NCBI GenBank assembly: GCA_964446835.1
Contig: CAYUQT010000013.1
Coordinates: forward strand, 1 to 64,000
Length of the DNA stretch: 64,000 bases
DNA from: CAYUQT01 sp964446835
Lineage (GTDB): Bacteria > Planctomycetota > Phycisphaerae > UBA1845 > JAFGLZ01
Reading direction: 5' to 3'
How positions within the stretch are numbered: position 1 is the first letter of the stretch; each line of letters opens with the position of its first letter. A program made the translations under genes and the position numbers. Shown piece after piece: positions 1 through 9,229 of this stretch. The notes beneath the pieces are model-generated. The model was not told the DNA's origin and searched no databases. It worked only from the letters and a program-made list of their open reading frames with translations.

Positions 1-196
1 GTACCAGGCTCCAGGCAACCCTCGTTTTCAGGCTCTCCGGCCGGGTAGGGCGGAGCTGTGCAGAAGAGCGAGGCGGGGACGACCGGCTCGGATGGAGCTC
101 GGGCGGGGTTTCGGCTCGCGGATACTCTCGCCCTCCCGAGCGAGGAGTTGTTCGGAGCGACACTTCGCTGCCCCTGGGCTACGGGCTTCGTCGCTG

Positions 197-1000
197 TCAT
201 GGACCGGGCGGCGAGGAGGGAGAGAGGTATCGGGCGAGGATCTGGCCCAGGATCTGTTCGCCCCGGGCGTTGGCGTGGACGATATCGCGCTTGAACCAGC
301 CGATCTCGTGGCCGGAGTCGCGCACGTATTTGCCCCAGTGGGCGAACATGTCGAGAAAGGCACTCTTGGTCTCGTCGGCGAGATCGCGGAGCCTGGCGCG
401 ATAGCTCTTGGCGTCGGTGATGTCGAATTGCCACTTCGTGTTGTCGCGGGGATCGAGGTCTCCGAAGGGGCCGGTCATCAGCAGCACGTCGCACGGGCCG
501 GCGGCGCGGACCTGGCGAATGACGTCGCGGATCGCATCGATGTCTTCCCTTTGACTGATGCCACCGATGATGAGCAGTTCCGGCTTGTGCGGGAGCACAT
601 ACCGGGCGACGCGGCCGTTGTCTTTGTACCACCAGCAGCCGGTGCTGCCACGGACCACGTTGGTGAGTTGGATCTGACATTTCGGGCACTGCCGGCTTAC
701 CCGATCCACCCATCGCGATCGCCAGGTGTCGTTGACGATGCTGTCGCCGAGCATCACGATGCGAAGGGGTCCGCCTTCGTCGGCGAGGTGTTTTCGGGTG
801 ATCGGCAGGCGATCCCACCGGTCGGCGGGCGGTTGATAGGTTACGGGCGGAATTTCGGCACTGGCCGCCTGCACCTGTTCCCAGGATCGCTCGGGGCGGA
901 CGATCGTGTAGACAGGCGATTCATCGGCCTTTTCGGCGGGGAGCGCCAGACCAGGTTGCAGGAGGAGGAGGACCGACAGGAGCAAAAGTGTTCGTGACAT
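197..1000 (-). CDS. Secreted SGNH/GDSL-family hydrolase
   Basis: Predicted 267-residue exported hydrolase of the SGNH (GDSL esterase/lipase/acyl-esterase) superfamily. Residues 1-22 form a signal peptide with an unbroken leucine stretch. The block I GDS motif lies at residues 85-87, so Ser87 is the likely nucleophile. Block V appears as D-I-V-H (Asp239, His242), completing a Ser-His-Asp triad. An in-frame ATG 12 codons upstream (1036) exists, but the start at 1000 puts the signal peptide at the N-terminus. Typical substrates in the family are carbohydrate O-acetyl esters or lipids; the substrate here cannot be told. It is divergent from the metallophosphoesterase gene that starts at 1191. Confidence 0.8.
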   Translation of the reverse strand: MSRTLLLLSVLLLLQPGLALPAEKADESPVYTIVRPERSWEQVQAASAEIPPVTYQPPADRWDRLPITRKHLADEGGPLRIVMLGDSIVNDTWRSRWVDRVSRQCPKCQIQLTNVVRGSTGCWWYKDNGRVARYVLPHKPELLIIGGISQREDIDAIRDVIRQVRAAGPCDVLLMTGPFGDLDPRDNTKWQFDITDAKSYRARLRDLADETKSAFLDMFAHWGKYVRDSGHEIGWFKRDIVHANARGEQILGQILARYLSPSSPPGP

Positions 1001-1190
1001 GGGTATCAGGCTATTTTGGAGCGCCGCGTTCGTCAACTCCGCGGTCAGGTTGGGCGGAGAGGCAGAGGTGGCAGATCGCCCGGCGAGCGAATAGCATGTG
1101 CGGGTGGTATCCGGCGGTCTCTCAGATCGGGGGATTGCACTTCCGGCGTTCTGGCGAGCTGAAATCGGTGTTCATTTCGAGGAGAAGTAT

Positions 1191-2162
1191 ATGCAGGTTC
1201 TGATGGGTCGTCGTCTTATGCTCCTGGTCGTTTGCCCCCTACTGGCTGTGGTTATCGGGGGTTGTGCCACCGGCAAGACAAACCTGGAGAGTTTCAGCGT
1301 CGTGCTCCTGCCGGACACGCAGTACTACTCCGAGCAGTTTCCCGAGACCTACATGTGTCAGACGCAGTGGATCGCCTCGCGGGCGAAGCAGGACAACATC
1401 CGCTTCGTCATCCACCTGGGCGACATGACCGACACGCCCGGGGCGGAGAAGGAGTGGCAGGTGGCCGACCGGGCGCAGCGGGTTCTGGAAGGCGTGGTGC
1501 CCTACAGCGTGACGCTGGGCAATCACGACTATGACCGGGGCAGCAAGGAGAAGCGCCCGGCCACGCTCTTCAACAAGTACTTTCCGCCGTCGCGGTTTCA
1601 GAAGTATCCGTGGTATGGCGGGCACATGGGCAACTCGAACACGAACAACTACTGCTTCTTTGAGGGGGGCGGCAAGAAGTTCATGGTCGTGAGCCTCGAG
1701 TTCGCCCCGTCGGATGCGATCATCGATTGGGCCAGCGGGATCATCCGCGCACACAAGGACCGGCAGGTCATCGTGGCCACGCACTATTACCTCCGGCCCG
1801 AGGGCCGGCCCAAAGAGGATCGCCCCAAGGGGTTCGACGGATACGTCGGCGATCAGCTCTGGGACAAGCTGATTCGCAAGCATGAAAACATCTTCATGGT
1901 GGTCTGCGGCCACGTGGTGGGCATTCGGCATCAGACGAGCACCAATGACGCCGGAAGGCCGGTGCATGAGATTCTGGCGGACTATCAGGGGCTGCCGAAC
2001 GGGGGTGACGGCTGGCTGGTAACGATGCGTTTTGTCCCGCCGGAGAACAAGATACACGTTCGCACCTATTCGCCGAAACTGGATCGGTTCAACGACGACC
2101 CTCACTACTCGTATCCATTGGACTACGAGATGGTGGCCAAACCGGCGAAGAAGGCGGGGTAG
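1191..2162 (+). CDS. Calcineurin-like metallophosphoesterase lipoprotein
   Basis: Predicted 323-residue lipoprotein. The signal peptide ends in an I-G-G-C lipobox with Cys25 as the lipidated residue. The metallophosphoesterase core shows the expected metal-binding motifs: PDTQ (residues 41-44), HLGD (76-79), GNHD (110-113), a later THYY histidine and a CGH near the end. Family members hydrolyse phosphomono- or diesters at a di-metal centre; the substrate is unknown. The start at 1191 is preceded by GAGGAG at good spacing, and the upstream in-frame codons at 1098 lack a signal peptide. A close paralogue lies at 16628-17623, sharing long identical stretches such as the FPPSRF and YGGHMG segments. 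Confidence 0.85.
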   Translation: MQVLMGRRLMLLVVCPLLAVVIGGCATGKTNLESFSVVLLPDTQYYSEQFPETYMCQTQWIASRAKQDNIRFVIHLGDMTDTPGAEKEWQVADRAQRVLEGVVPYSVTLGNHDYDRGSKEKRPATLFNKYFPPSRFQKYPWYGGHMGNSNTNNYCFFEGGGKKFMVVSLEFAPSDAIIDWASGIIRAHKDRQVIVATHYYLRPEGRPKEDRPKGFDGYVGDQLWDKLIRKHENIFMVVCGHVVGIRHQTSTNDAGRPVHEILADYQGLPNGGDGWLVTMRFVPPENKIHVRTYSPKLDRFNDDPHYSYPLDYEMVAKPAKKAG

Positions 2163-2229
2163 GGGCAGGCGGCGGGCCGTCGGGAAGGCCCGATGCGGTT
2201 GGGAACGGCGTCCGATAGGGAGGTGCGGC

Positions 2230-3417
2230 ATGAGACGGCGTGATTTCGTGCGTACGACGGTGGGCGGTTTGTCCATGTTGGCACTGGCGCGTCGCGCGAA
2301 GGCCGGTGAGGCGTCGTCGACGTATCGTGTGGCCGTCATTGGCCGGACGGGGCGCGGCGACTACGGGCACGGCATCGATACCGTCTGGAAGGGCATCGAT
2401 CGCGCCCGGGTTGTTGCGGTGGCCGACGAAAACCCCGAAGGCCTGGCGAAGGCGGCCAAGCGGCTGAACGCCCCGCGTGCCTACGCCGATTATCGCCAGA
2501 TGCTGGAGAAGGAGCGGCCGCAGATTGTCAGTGTGGCCCCGCGTTGGCTGGATGCTCATCGCGACATGGTTCTGGCGTGTGCCGAGCATGGGTGCCACGT
2601 GTTCATGGAGAAGCCCATGTGTCCGACGCTGGCGGAAGCCGACGAGATGGTGGCGGCGCTCGAGCGTCGGAAGCTGAAGCTGGTCATTGCGCATCAGACG
2701 CGGTACAGCCCGGTTCTGGATCGGGTGGTCGAGTTGATTGCCGGAGGCCGGCTTGGCGAGGTGCTCGAGCTGCGCACTCGCGGGAAGGAGGGCGTTCGCG
2801 GGGGCGGAGAGGACCTGATGGTTCTGGGCTCTCATGTGATGGACCTGATGCGTCTGCTGGCGGGCGATCCGCAGTGGTGTTTTGCCCGAGTATTCGAGAA
2901 CGGCCAGCCGGTGACCCGGCAGCAGGTTCGAGCGGGCAACGAGGGCATCGGTCCGCTGGCGGGCGACGAGATTCAGGCCACGTACCGGTTTCCGCGGCGC
3001 GTCATGGGGTACTTTTCATCGGACCGGGCCAAGGAAGGGGCGAACGAGCGGTTTGCGGTGTGGGTGCATGGCACCAAGGGGATCATGACGATCACGACCG
3101 GCAGCCTGCCGGCGGCCTGGCTGCTGGACGATCCGAGCTGGCAGCCCGGCCGATCGGGCGCCCGCTGGACGCCCATTACCAGTGCGGGGGCGGGCAAGCC
3201 CGAACCGCTGTCGAGTGCCGAGAACGCAACGCTGGGCAATCGGCTGGCCGTGCTCGATTTGATCCGGGCGATCGAGACCGGTACGCAGCCCAAGGGCAGC
3301 GCCCTGGACGGACGGGCCGCCCTGGAGATGATTCTGGCGGTCTATGAATCGCACCGCCTGAATGCACCGGTGGCGTTTCCGCTGGCCAATCGAAGACATC
3401 CGCTGACGCTGCTTTGA
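2230..3417 (+). CDS. Gfo/Idh/MocA-family oxidoreductase, TAT signal
   Basis: Predicted 395-residue NAD(P)-dependent oxidoreductase. The N-terminus is MRRRDFVRTT, a twin-arginine signal, followed by a short hydrophobic stretch. The Rossmann fold begins near residue 33 (VAVIGRTGRG) and the catalytic-domain EKP motif lies at about residue 122. Family members oxidise or reduce sugars and cyclitols. Exported Gfo/Idh proteins are frequent in planctomycetes and are often thought to use a tightly bound cofactor outside the cytoplasm; that is family knowledge, not visible here. The gene begins 67 bp after the phosphoesterase and may be co-transcribed with it. The ATG at 2230 is chosen because it starts the TAT signal. 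Confidence 0.85.
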   Translation: MRRRDFVRTTVGGLSMLALARRAKAGEASSTYRVAVIGRTGRGDYGHGIDTVWKGIDRARVVAVADENPEGLAKAAKRLNAPRAYADYRQMLEKERPQIVSVAPRWLDAHRDMVLACAEHGCHVFMEKPMCPTLAEADEMVAALERRKLKLVIAHQTRYSPVLDRVVELIAGGRLGEVLELRTRGKEGVRGGGEDLMVLGSHVMDLMRLLAGDPQWCFARVFENGQPVTRQQVRAGNEGIGPLAGDEIQATYRFPRRVMGYFSSDRAKEGANERFAVWVHGTKGIMTITTGSLPAAWLLDDPSWQPGRSGARWTPITSAGAGKPEPLSSAENATLGNRLAVLDLIRAIETGTQPKGSALDGRAALEMILAVYESHRLNAPVAFPLANRRHPLTLL

Positions 3418-3458
3418 CGTGTTCGATGACGGGATCGACCGTAGGGGCCGAAAGTACG

Positions 3459-3509
3459 ACACCCCTCGGGTCGAGGTTGGCCTCATCGGCCGCTCGACGC
3501 GAGGGGTGT
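3459..3509. terminator. Long hairpin between convergent genes
   Basis: ACACCCCTCG (3459-3468) pairs perfectly with CGAGGGGTGT (3500-3509), and inside it CGAG (3472-3475) pairs with CTCG (3493-3496). It sits between a plus-strand gene ending at 3417 and a minus-strand gene ending at 3571, so it could terminate both. There is no clear T-run, which makes the terminator role an inference. Confidence 0.5.
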
Positions 3510-3570
3510 GCGTTCTTACCCGTCCGCGTGGGTCATACCATCGGATGCCCCTGTCCACCGAGGAGGGTGA

Positions 3571-5544
3571 TTACTCCTCCGTTGTGAACATCAGGGTATC
3601 CAGAACCGTGCCGACGTCCGACAAGGCCGCCGAGCGGACCATCTCGTCGGTAATGGCGTAGACGGAATCACCGATGATGGCACTGCGGGTCCAACTGTAG
3701 CTGTACCATCGATCGTACCACCCGGAGGTGGGGTTACTGATTGCCGTCGAGATTCGTCCCTTGAGTTCAAAGCCTTCTTCGGGCGTCACTCGGTAGACGT
3801 ACAGACCCGTGAAGGTGTGCTGGCCGTAGGTGGGCCCGCCCTGTCCGCCCTCGACCACGCTGATGGGGATTGCCAGCATGTTCTTCGGGGCGAAGTAGTT
3901 GAACGCCTTGTGGTCGTGCAGGGCCTGCGATTCGGTGCCTCGCGAGCCGATGATGACCTTGTGCAGCAGCGTAGGCTTGGAGAAGTCGGACACGTCGAAG
4001 ATGCTGAGCTGGACGCCCTGATACCAGGCGAAGTTTTCGCCCTCGACCTCTTCGGCGTCTTTGCCGATGGTCAGCAGGTGGTTGGCGTCCAGGGGATGGA
4101 TGTAGTCGCTATAGCCCGGCACCTTCAGTTCGCCGGCCACCTTGGGGTTGCAGGGGTCGGCCAGGTCGAGCGTGAAGAGCGGATCGACCTTCTGGAACGT
4201 CACCAGGAAGCCGCGAGGCCCCAGGAAGCGGGCCGAGTAGATCTGCTCGCCGGGAGCGATGTCGCGGATCTGTCCGACCTTCTCAAGTTTGGACGTTCCC
4301 TCGCCGAGGACGAAGACGTTGTTGGTGCTGCCGGACCCGCTTCGGCTGACGAAGCCAAGGGTCGTGGCGATTCGCAGATACCCCTCATACTCGCCGAGTG
4401 AGAATTGGTTGAGGGGCCGGCCGGGGACGGAACCGCTGGAGACGTACTGCGGACCGTCGTCGCTGAAGCGGAACTTGTGGACGATGGTCTGCTGTTCCGA
4501 ATTGGAGGAGTAACCCCAGTCGGTATCTGTGATGTAGAGGGCCGTCGTCGAAGCATAGATGACGCCGGCATCGGCCGTCAGGCCCACCGAGGTGACGGTG
4601 GCGTTCGGATCGGTCGTGTCGAGCGTCGTGACGGTGACCAACCCATAGCCGTCGGGGTCGGAGGGGCGATAGAAATCCTGCCAACCAGCCACCGGGCTGG
4701 AGGCGACCGTGCCGCCCATCGCATTGAGGACCCTGCACACAGGCAGGATCTCGTCGACCGGCGTGTTCGGATCGGCCACCACCGGCGGCAAGTTCGGCGT
4801 GGCGGTCATGACCAGATGGAGCTTGCCGTCGATCATGCGTGATTCGACGAGGGTGCCTTCGAGGCGATAGCTTCGCAGGATGGCCGGTGCGCTGCGATTC
4901 GAGACGTCGATGATCGTGACGATTGCCTCGACGGGTTCCTGGATATCGTTCGGCGAATAGACGTCATCGACGGCGGACTTGACCGCATAATCCCAGTAGT
5001 AGTAATAGGGCGTGCTCTGGGCCAGTGCGATGACGGTGTCTCCCAGGAGATACATATCCTTGGGGGCGCCCGCCAATTCCAGCTTGCCGATCTGTTCCAG
5101 AGTTTCAGGCGGGCGGACACTGGCGATCAAGAGGCACTTGTTCTTCAGGATGTAGACGTAGTTGGCGTCGTTCTTCATGACGTCGCTCTCGTCGACGCCC
5201 TGTTCCTGGGTGTTGGTAGTGGAGTACTGTTCGCTCTTGTCACCCGACTCCGGGGCTGCGGCGTCGTTTCGCTGTGTGCCCACGGTGGCGGTGGAAGCCA
5301 TCGGCGTCGCGAGGAATGCCACCGGGAAGAACCAGCCGCCCATGTCCGTGTACTGAGACGAGTTGCGGGTCTGGTACTGCTGGACGAGGAAGTCCTTCAG
5401 TTCCTGAGCAGACTTGAACCGGTACAGGTCGGACGCGCCGGTCTTTTTAGCGGCCTGTTGATTGATCCAGTTGAAGAACGGTAAGCACCCCCCAGCACTG
5501 ACAAGCATTCCCACGAGCAACAGGCAGACGATGGACCTTCTCAT
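3571..5544 (-). CDS. Beta-propeller domain lipoprotein
   Basis: Predicted 657-residue surface lipoprotein. The signal peptide ends in S-A-G-G-C with Cys20 as the lipid anchor. The rest matches the style of the secreted C-terminal beta-propeller family (Beta_propel, distantly related to WD-40), with recurring segments such as V-x-I-I-D-V-S-N-R-S and L-x-I-F-D-V-S-D-F-S at the blade boundaries and a NHLLTIGKD stretch late in the protein. These proteins are thought to be binding or scaffold modules on the outer surface; no enzymatic motif is seen. The start at 5544 is preceded by GGAGA at good spacing. It stands alone between two hairpin-containing intergenic regions. Confidence 0.75.
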   Translation of the reverse strand: MRRSIVCLLLVGMLVSAGGCLPFFNWINQQAAKKTGASDLYRFKSAQELKDFLVQQYQTRNSSQYTDMGGWFFPVAFLATPMASTATVGTQRNDAAAPESGDKSEQYSTTNTQEQGVDESDVMKNDANYVYILKNKCLLIASVRPPETLEQIGKLELAGAPKDMYLLGDTVIALAQSTPYYYYWDYAVKSAVDDVYSPNDIQEPVEAIVTIIDVSNRSAPAILRSYRLEGTLVESRMIDGKLHLVMTATPNLPPVVADPNTPVDEILPVCRVLNAMGGTVASSPVAGWQDFYRPSDPDGYGLVTVTTLDTTDPNATVTSVGLTADAGVIYASTTALYITDTDWGYSSNSEQQTIVHKFRFSDDGPQYVSSGSVPGRPLNQFSLGEYEGYLRIATTLGFVSRSGSGSTNNVFVLGEGTSKLEKVGQIRDIAPGEQIYSARFLGPRGFLVTFQKVDPLFTLDLADPCNPKVAGELKVPGYSDYIHPLDANHLLTIGKDAEEVEGENFAWYQGVQLSIFDVSDFSKPTLLHKVIIGSRGTESQALHDHKAFNYFAPKNMLAIPISVVEGGQGGPTYGQHTFTGLYVYRVTPEEGFELKGRISTAISNPTSGWYDRWYSYSWTRSAIIGDSVYAITDEMVRSAALSDVGTVLDTLMFTTEE

Positions 5545-5968
5545 ATCGGCAGTCTCCGTAAGCCCAGCTTGTTACGATTGTAGAGGAGTAGAGTGGAGGT
5601 TGTGGCGGTTCCACCGCCCGGCCAGTGCGCCCTGTCTGAGTCTGCGCGCACCCCGCTGCCTCCCGCCGCGCCGCTTCACCATATCATTATAGTCTCATCG
5701 TCGGCAAGTCCAGTCGGCGTTGAAAAAAAAGAGTGGAGGCCGTTCATAGGATCCGTATCGCATATTATATGTCTCCAAATAATACGAGCCAGATAATTAG
5801 GTCACAAGTACTTCTAAAACAGAGGTTTATGTCCTGCTCCTGGAAACATCTGGACGGTGGGCGGGGTCGTCGGCTAAGCCACGGGAGCTTGACACCGTGG
5901 GGTGAGTTAGCCGACGATGGCGGCGTGATTGACGTTCAAGGCAGCAATTCCTCGATGAGGGGGGTGTG
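5545..5968. other. Intergenic region, locally AT-rich
   Basis: Divergent spacer of 424 bp between the beta-propeller gene (minus) and the GT39 gene (plus). A small perfect hairpin (GGCGGT 5604-5609, ACCGCC 5613-5618) lies close to the minus-strand gene. Bases 5690-5830 are clearly more AT-rich than the surroundings and probably hold promoters, but no convincing -35/-10 pair was found. A larger palindrome (5868-5916) is listed separately. The short open frames here have no homology-like features. Confidence 0.5.
5868..5916. repeat. Two-tier palindrome (possible dispersed repeat or RNA hairpin)
   Basis: CGTCGGCTAA (5868-5877) is the exact complement of TTAGCCGACG (5907-5916). Nested inside, CCACGG (5879-5884) pairs with CCGTGG (5895-5900), leaving a 10-nt apical loop. 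It ends 52 bp before the GT39 start. No T-run follows. It resembles REP-like intergenic palindromes, but only one copy is seen in this window. Confidence 0.55.
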
Positions 5969-7861
5969 ATGCAGGAACCGATGTGTCCGGCCAAGAGCAG
6001 TCTGTCCGCGCGGCAGGGACCCGCATGGGAGGCCCCTGCGCTCGTGTGCGTACTGGCGCTGGCCCTTATTTCGAGCCTATGGGGGCTGGAGGGTGGGCCT
6101 CCGCTGAGCGATCACGAGGCGATGGTGGCTCAGAGTGCGCGTGAAGTTCGGCTGCACGGGCATTGGCTGCTGCCCACGTTCAACGAAAGTCCCTCGATTC
6201 GGAAGCCCCCGCTGCAATACTGGCTTGTGGCAATCGCATCGTGGCTGGTCGATCCTCCCGGTCAGCAACCCCCTGTCAGCGCAACGGCTGCCCGATTCAC
6301 GTCGGCGATGGGGGCGTTTCTGATGGTGGTGTTCGTCTACATCCTGGGCAAGGGGATGTATGGCGTGCGAGCCGGGCTTGTGGGGGCGCTGATCCTGACG
6401 AGTTGCGCCTCCTTTCAGTTCTTCTCGCACAATGCCCAGACTGACCTGCTGTGTGCGACGCTGATGACCGGCGCGATGGCCTTGTTCTGGCTGGGCATTC
6501 GCCGACCCCGGTTTCGGAACCGGTACTTGCCCGGGTTCTATGCGCTGTTTGGATTGTCCATGCTGTCGAAGGCCCCGTTGCCGCTGGCGCTGATCGGGCT
6601 GACGCTGTTTGTGTACTGGTTCGGCACGATTCCGGTATCGGCAACGTTTTCCGGGTCGGATCGGGCCTCCGGCGTGTCCTGGGATCGCGAGTTGATTGGC
6701 CGGATGTGGCGCCAAGTGAGGCGGCTGTCACGATTGTGGTTCATTCCCGGCGTTGTTCTGCTGCTGATGTTGAGTTTCTGGTGGCACGTCTGCGTCCTGA
6801 TCCGTGTAGAAAACGCATGGTCGCTCTGGCGAACGGAGTACCTCGACCGCTACGCGGGGCTTCTTTCGGACAACCCGAAGCCGTTCTGGTATTACCTGCC
6901 GCTGCTGTTCGTGCTGGTGGTGCCATTTCTCCTGTCACTGCCGGAGGCGTTCCTGGCCCCCTTCATGAATGTGTACCGGAAGCACCGGGCGGGGCTGCTC
7001 TTTGTGCTGACCTGGGTGGTTGTCGAGACTGTGTTTCTGAGCACGTCGCCATTCAAGCGTCCGCACTATCTGTTGCCCGTGCTGCCAGGGCTCTGTCTGC
7101 TGTTGGCGCCGGTAATCGACGAGCTCTTCTTCGGGATCGTACAGGCATCGCGCGATCAGATACGGGTGGCGATCCTGGCGATCCTGGGCGTGCTGATCGT
7201 CGGCGGACCGATTGCGCTGTACCTCCTGGCTCAGGTTAATCCCCAGGTGTTCTGGCTGGCCTGGAGAGGCGCATTCATTCCGGGCATTGGAATTGTGTTG
7301 TGCTGTGCGCTCTTCTACTACGGGCAGCGGCTGGCGAGTCTGGTGACGTTGTCGTTGATGTCGGTCCTTCTGTTCGGATGGATCTGGTCGGCGCTGGGGC
7401 GGAGCGAGTTTCAGAAAGACATCCTCCACCTGGCCGACCGGCTGAAGAACTATCCGATGGGTCCAAACGATGGGGTGACATGGGGGATCGGACGAACGGA
7501 TGCCCGTCTGTCGTTCTACTCGGGCATGAACATCCCACAGCTTTTTTGTCCCATGGACCTTGCCGGACGGCGTCGGGGGCGTCTGGAGGTGCCGGAGGAT
7601 CTCGTGGCCGAAGGCATCCGAATGATCAGGGAGCGGCTCGAAGGTGGCCGGAGGGAGTATCTGATTTTCGAGTCGGACAAGCTCGATCGCATGAGCAAGA
7701 TTCGGATAGAAGATGTGGGCAAGGTTCGGTACCGTGAAGTCTTTCGGGTATCGAAGAATGCCGAGGATCCGGACGATGCCTGGGTGGTGGTCACGAATCC
7801 GTGGAACACCGGTCCGGACGCCCAGCCGCCGACGTCGACGGCGACGGCGCCTTCGAAGTGA
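5969..7861 (+). CDS. GT39/ArnT-like membrane glycosyltransferase
   Basis: Predicted 630-residue integral membrane protein of the PMT/ArnT superfamily (glycosyltransferase 39). These enzymes transfer a sugar from a polyprenyl-phosphate carrier to a lipid or protein on the outer leaflet. The first extracytoplasmic loop carries D-H-E-A near residue 49, matching the conserved acidic motif of the family, followed by the R-K-P-P-L segment. About ten hydrophobic helices follow, and R-P-H-Y-L-L-P-V-L-P-G resembles the conserved helix of ArnT. The C-terminal ~140 residues are soluble. ATG 5969 is preceded by a G-rich Shine-Dalgarno; GTG 5966 is an equivalent alternative. Confidence 0.8.
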   Translation: MQEPMCPAKSSLSARQGPAWEAPALVCVLALALISSLWGLEGGPPLSDHEAMVAQSAREVRLHGHWLLPTFNESPSIRKPPLQYWLVAIASWLVDPPGQQPPVSATAARFTSAMGAFLMVVFVYILGKGMYGVRAGLVGALILTSCASFQFFSHNAQTDLLCATLMTGAMALFWLGIRRPRFRNRYLPGFYALFGLSMLSKAPLPLALIGLTLFVYWFGTIPVSATFSGSDRASGVSWDRELIGRMWRQVRRLSRLWFIPGVVLLLMLSFWWHVCVLIRVENAWSLWRTEYLDRYAGLLSDNPKPFWYYLPLLFVLVVPFLLSLPEAFLAPFMNVYRKHRAGLLFVLTWVVVETVFLSTSPFKRPHYLLPVLPGLCLLLAPVIDELFFGIVQASRDQIRVAILAILGVLIVGGPIALYLLAQVNPQVFWLAWRGAFIPGIGIVLCCALFYYGQRLASLVTLSLMSVLLFGWIWSALGRSEFQKDILHLADRLKNYPMGPNDGVTWGIGRTDARLSFYSGMNIPQLFCPMDLAGRRRGRLEVPEDLVAEGIRMIRERLEGGRREYLIFESDKLDRMSKIRIEDVGKVRYREVFRVSKNAEDPDDAWVVVTNPWNTGPDAQPPTSTATAPSK

Positions 7862-7926
7862 CGAGCGTGAATGAGAGTTCACACGGCACACCGGGCGAAT
7901 CCGGCCGTGGGACGAGATGAGGGCAC

Positions 7927-9024
7927 ATGTCGATGAGCACAATACCTTTGTCGGTGAAGGTTACCCCCGACGATCGGGGGCTGTTGCGCTGCATCCGTCG
8001 CGAGGGGACGCCGGATCGGGTGCATGTTATCGAGCTGTTCCTCGACCCTGAGGTTCAGGTGGAGGTCTGCCGTCGTTACAACCTGCTCGACGGGCTGAAC
8101 CCGAACGATCTGTACTTCGAGTATCACCGTCAGATCAAGATTCAATCGTTCTTGGGATACGACTTCGTCCGGATCGGGCTGGACGACATGCTCATGGAGG
8201 TACGGAACGTCACGGCGACCGATACCGCCGGTCTCGAGCGTCAGGGCGGGCGGGTCTTCGTCGACGAGCATCGCGGCCCGATCACGAACTGGAAGGAGTT
8301 TGAGGCCTATCCCTGGCCCGATCCGTACAAGGCGTCGACCGCCCGCCTGGAGTGGTTTTCGGAGAACCTGCCGGAGAACATGTGCATCATCGGCAGCGGG
8401 GGTTTTGCCCATTTTGCGGAGTACATCTCGTGGCTGATGGGCTACGAAACGATGTGCCTGGCGTTGTTCGATCAGCGTGACCTGGTGGCCGCCATTGCCC
8501 AGCGGCTGATGGAGATGTACGAGGTGGTCACGCGTCGGATGCTTCAGTTTGAGCGGGTGAAGATCATCTGGGGCAGCGACGATATGGGGTTTCGATCGGG
8601 TCCGCTGATCAGCCCGGACGATCTTCGCGAGTTTGTTCTGCCGGGGCACAAGATGATCGCGCGGATGTCCCACGAGGCGGGCCGGCCCTATCTGCTGCAT
8701 TCCTGCGGCGACCTGCGCCTGATCATGGAGGATCTGATCGAGGATGTTCGGATTGATGCGAAGCATTCGTTCGAGGACACCATCGAGAGCGTTATCGAGG
8801 CCAAGCAGAAGTACGGCGATCGTATCGCGCTGCTGGGGGGCATCGATCTGGACTTTCTCTGTCGCGCCGATGAGTCGCAGGTGCGCCGTCGCGTCCGCCA
8901 GACGCTGGAGGCCTGCATGCCCGGCGGCGGTTACGTGTTGGGCACGGGCAACAGTGTGGCGAACTACATTTCGGTCGACAATTACCTGGCGATGCTGGAT
9001 GAGGGAAGACGGTTCAGGCTGTAA
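7927..9024 (+). CDS. Uroporphyrinogen decarboxylase-family protein
   Basis: Predicted 365-residue cytoplasmic protein of the UroD superfamily. It resembles the branch that includes corrinoid and methyl-transfer proteins (MtaA/CmuA-like) more than haem-biosynthetic HemE. Visible signatures are H-S-C-G-D (near residue 258), K-H-S-F-E-D and the C-terminal G-T-G-N-S-V-A-N-Y. No corrinoid protein or partner methyltransferase lies nearby, so substrate and pathway are unknown. In planctomycetes such genes are abundant in sugar-catabolic neighbourhoods. The gene starts 65 bp after the glycosyltransferase gene and has a GAGGG-type ribosome-binding site. Confidence 0.8.
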   Translation: MSMSTIPLSVKVTPDDRGLLRCIRREGTPDRVHVIELFLDPEVQVEVCRRYNLLDGLNPNDLYFEYHRQIKIQSFLGYDFVRIGLDDMLMEVRNVTATDTAGLERQGGRVFVDEHRGPITNWKEFEAYPWPDPYKASTARLEWFSENLPENMCIIGSGGFAHFAEYISWLMGYETMCLALFDQRDLVAAIAQRLMEMYEVVTRRMLQFERVKIIWGSDDMGFRSGPLISPDDLREFVLPGHKMIARMSHEAGRPYLLHSCGDLRLIMEDLIEDVRIDAKHSFEDTIESVIEAKQKYGDRIALLGGIDLDFLCRADESQVRRRVRQTLEACMPGGGYVLGTGNSVANYISVDNYLAMLDEGRRFRL

Positions 9025-9038
9025 TCGTCGGGTATAAT
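9011..9038 (+). promoter_or_regulatory. Candidate promoter for the FHA-rhomboid gene
   Basis: A perfect -10 hexamer TATAAT lies at 9033-9038, just downstream of the UroD-like gene. The upstream GGTTCA (9011-9016, 16 bp spacer) is only a weak -35. It would give a leader of about 190 nt, containing a small GC hairpin (CCGCCC 9063-9068 with GGGCGG 9078-9083), before the start at 9230. Confidence 0.35.
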
Positions 9039-9229
9039 GGGGTTGGACATGTCGTAGCGGCTCCGCCCCCGGAAGACGGGCGGCAATCCGTCGGGCCTCT
9101 TGGCCGTGTCTCGGGGTCGATGGGGCGTTTGGCGTAGAGATTACCGGAGTCTAGAATGCAGAGGGGCAGCGGCCGACGAGGGTGGGCCGGTTGCCCGACA
9201 GGTCCTCGCTGGCGGTGGGAGATCCCTCT

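Noticed and set aside
92..997. Plus-strand open frame of 301 codons opposite the SGNH hydrolase gene
   Set aside because: It lacks protein-like features and overlaps completely a gene with signal peptide and catalytic motifs; it is a GC-driven antisense frame.
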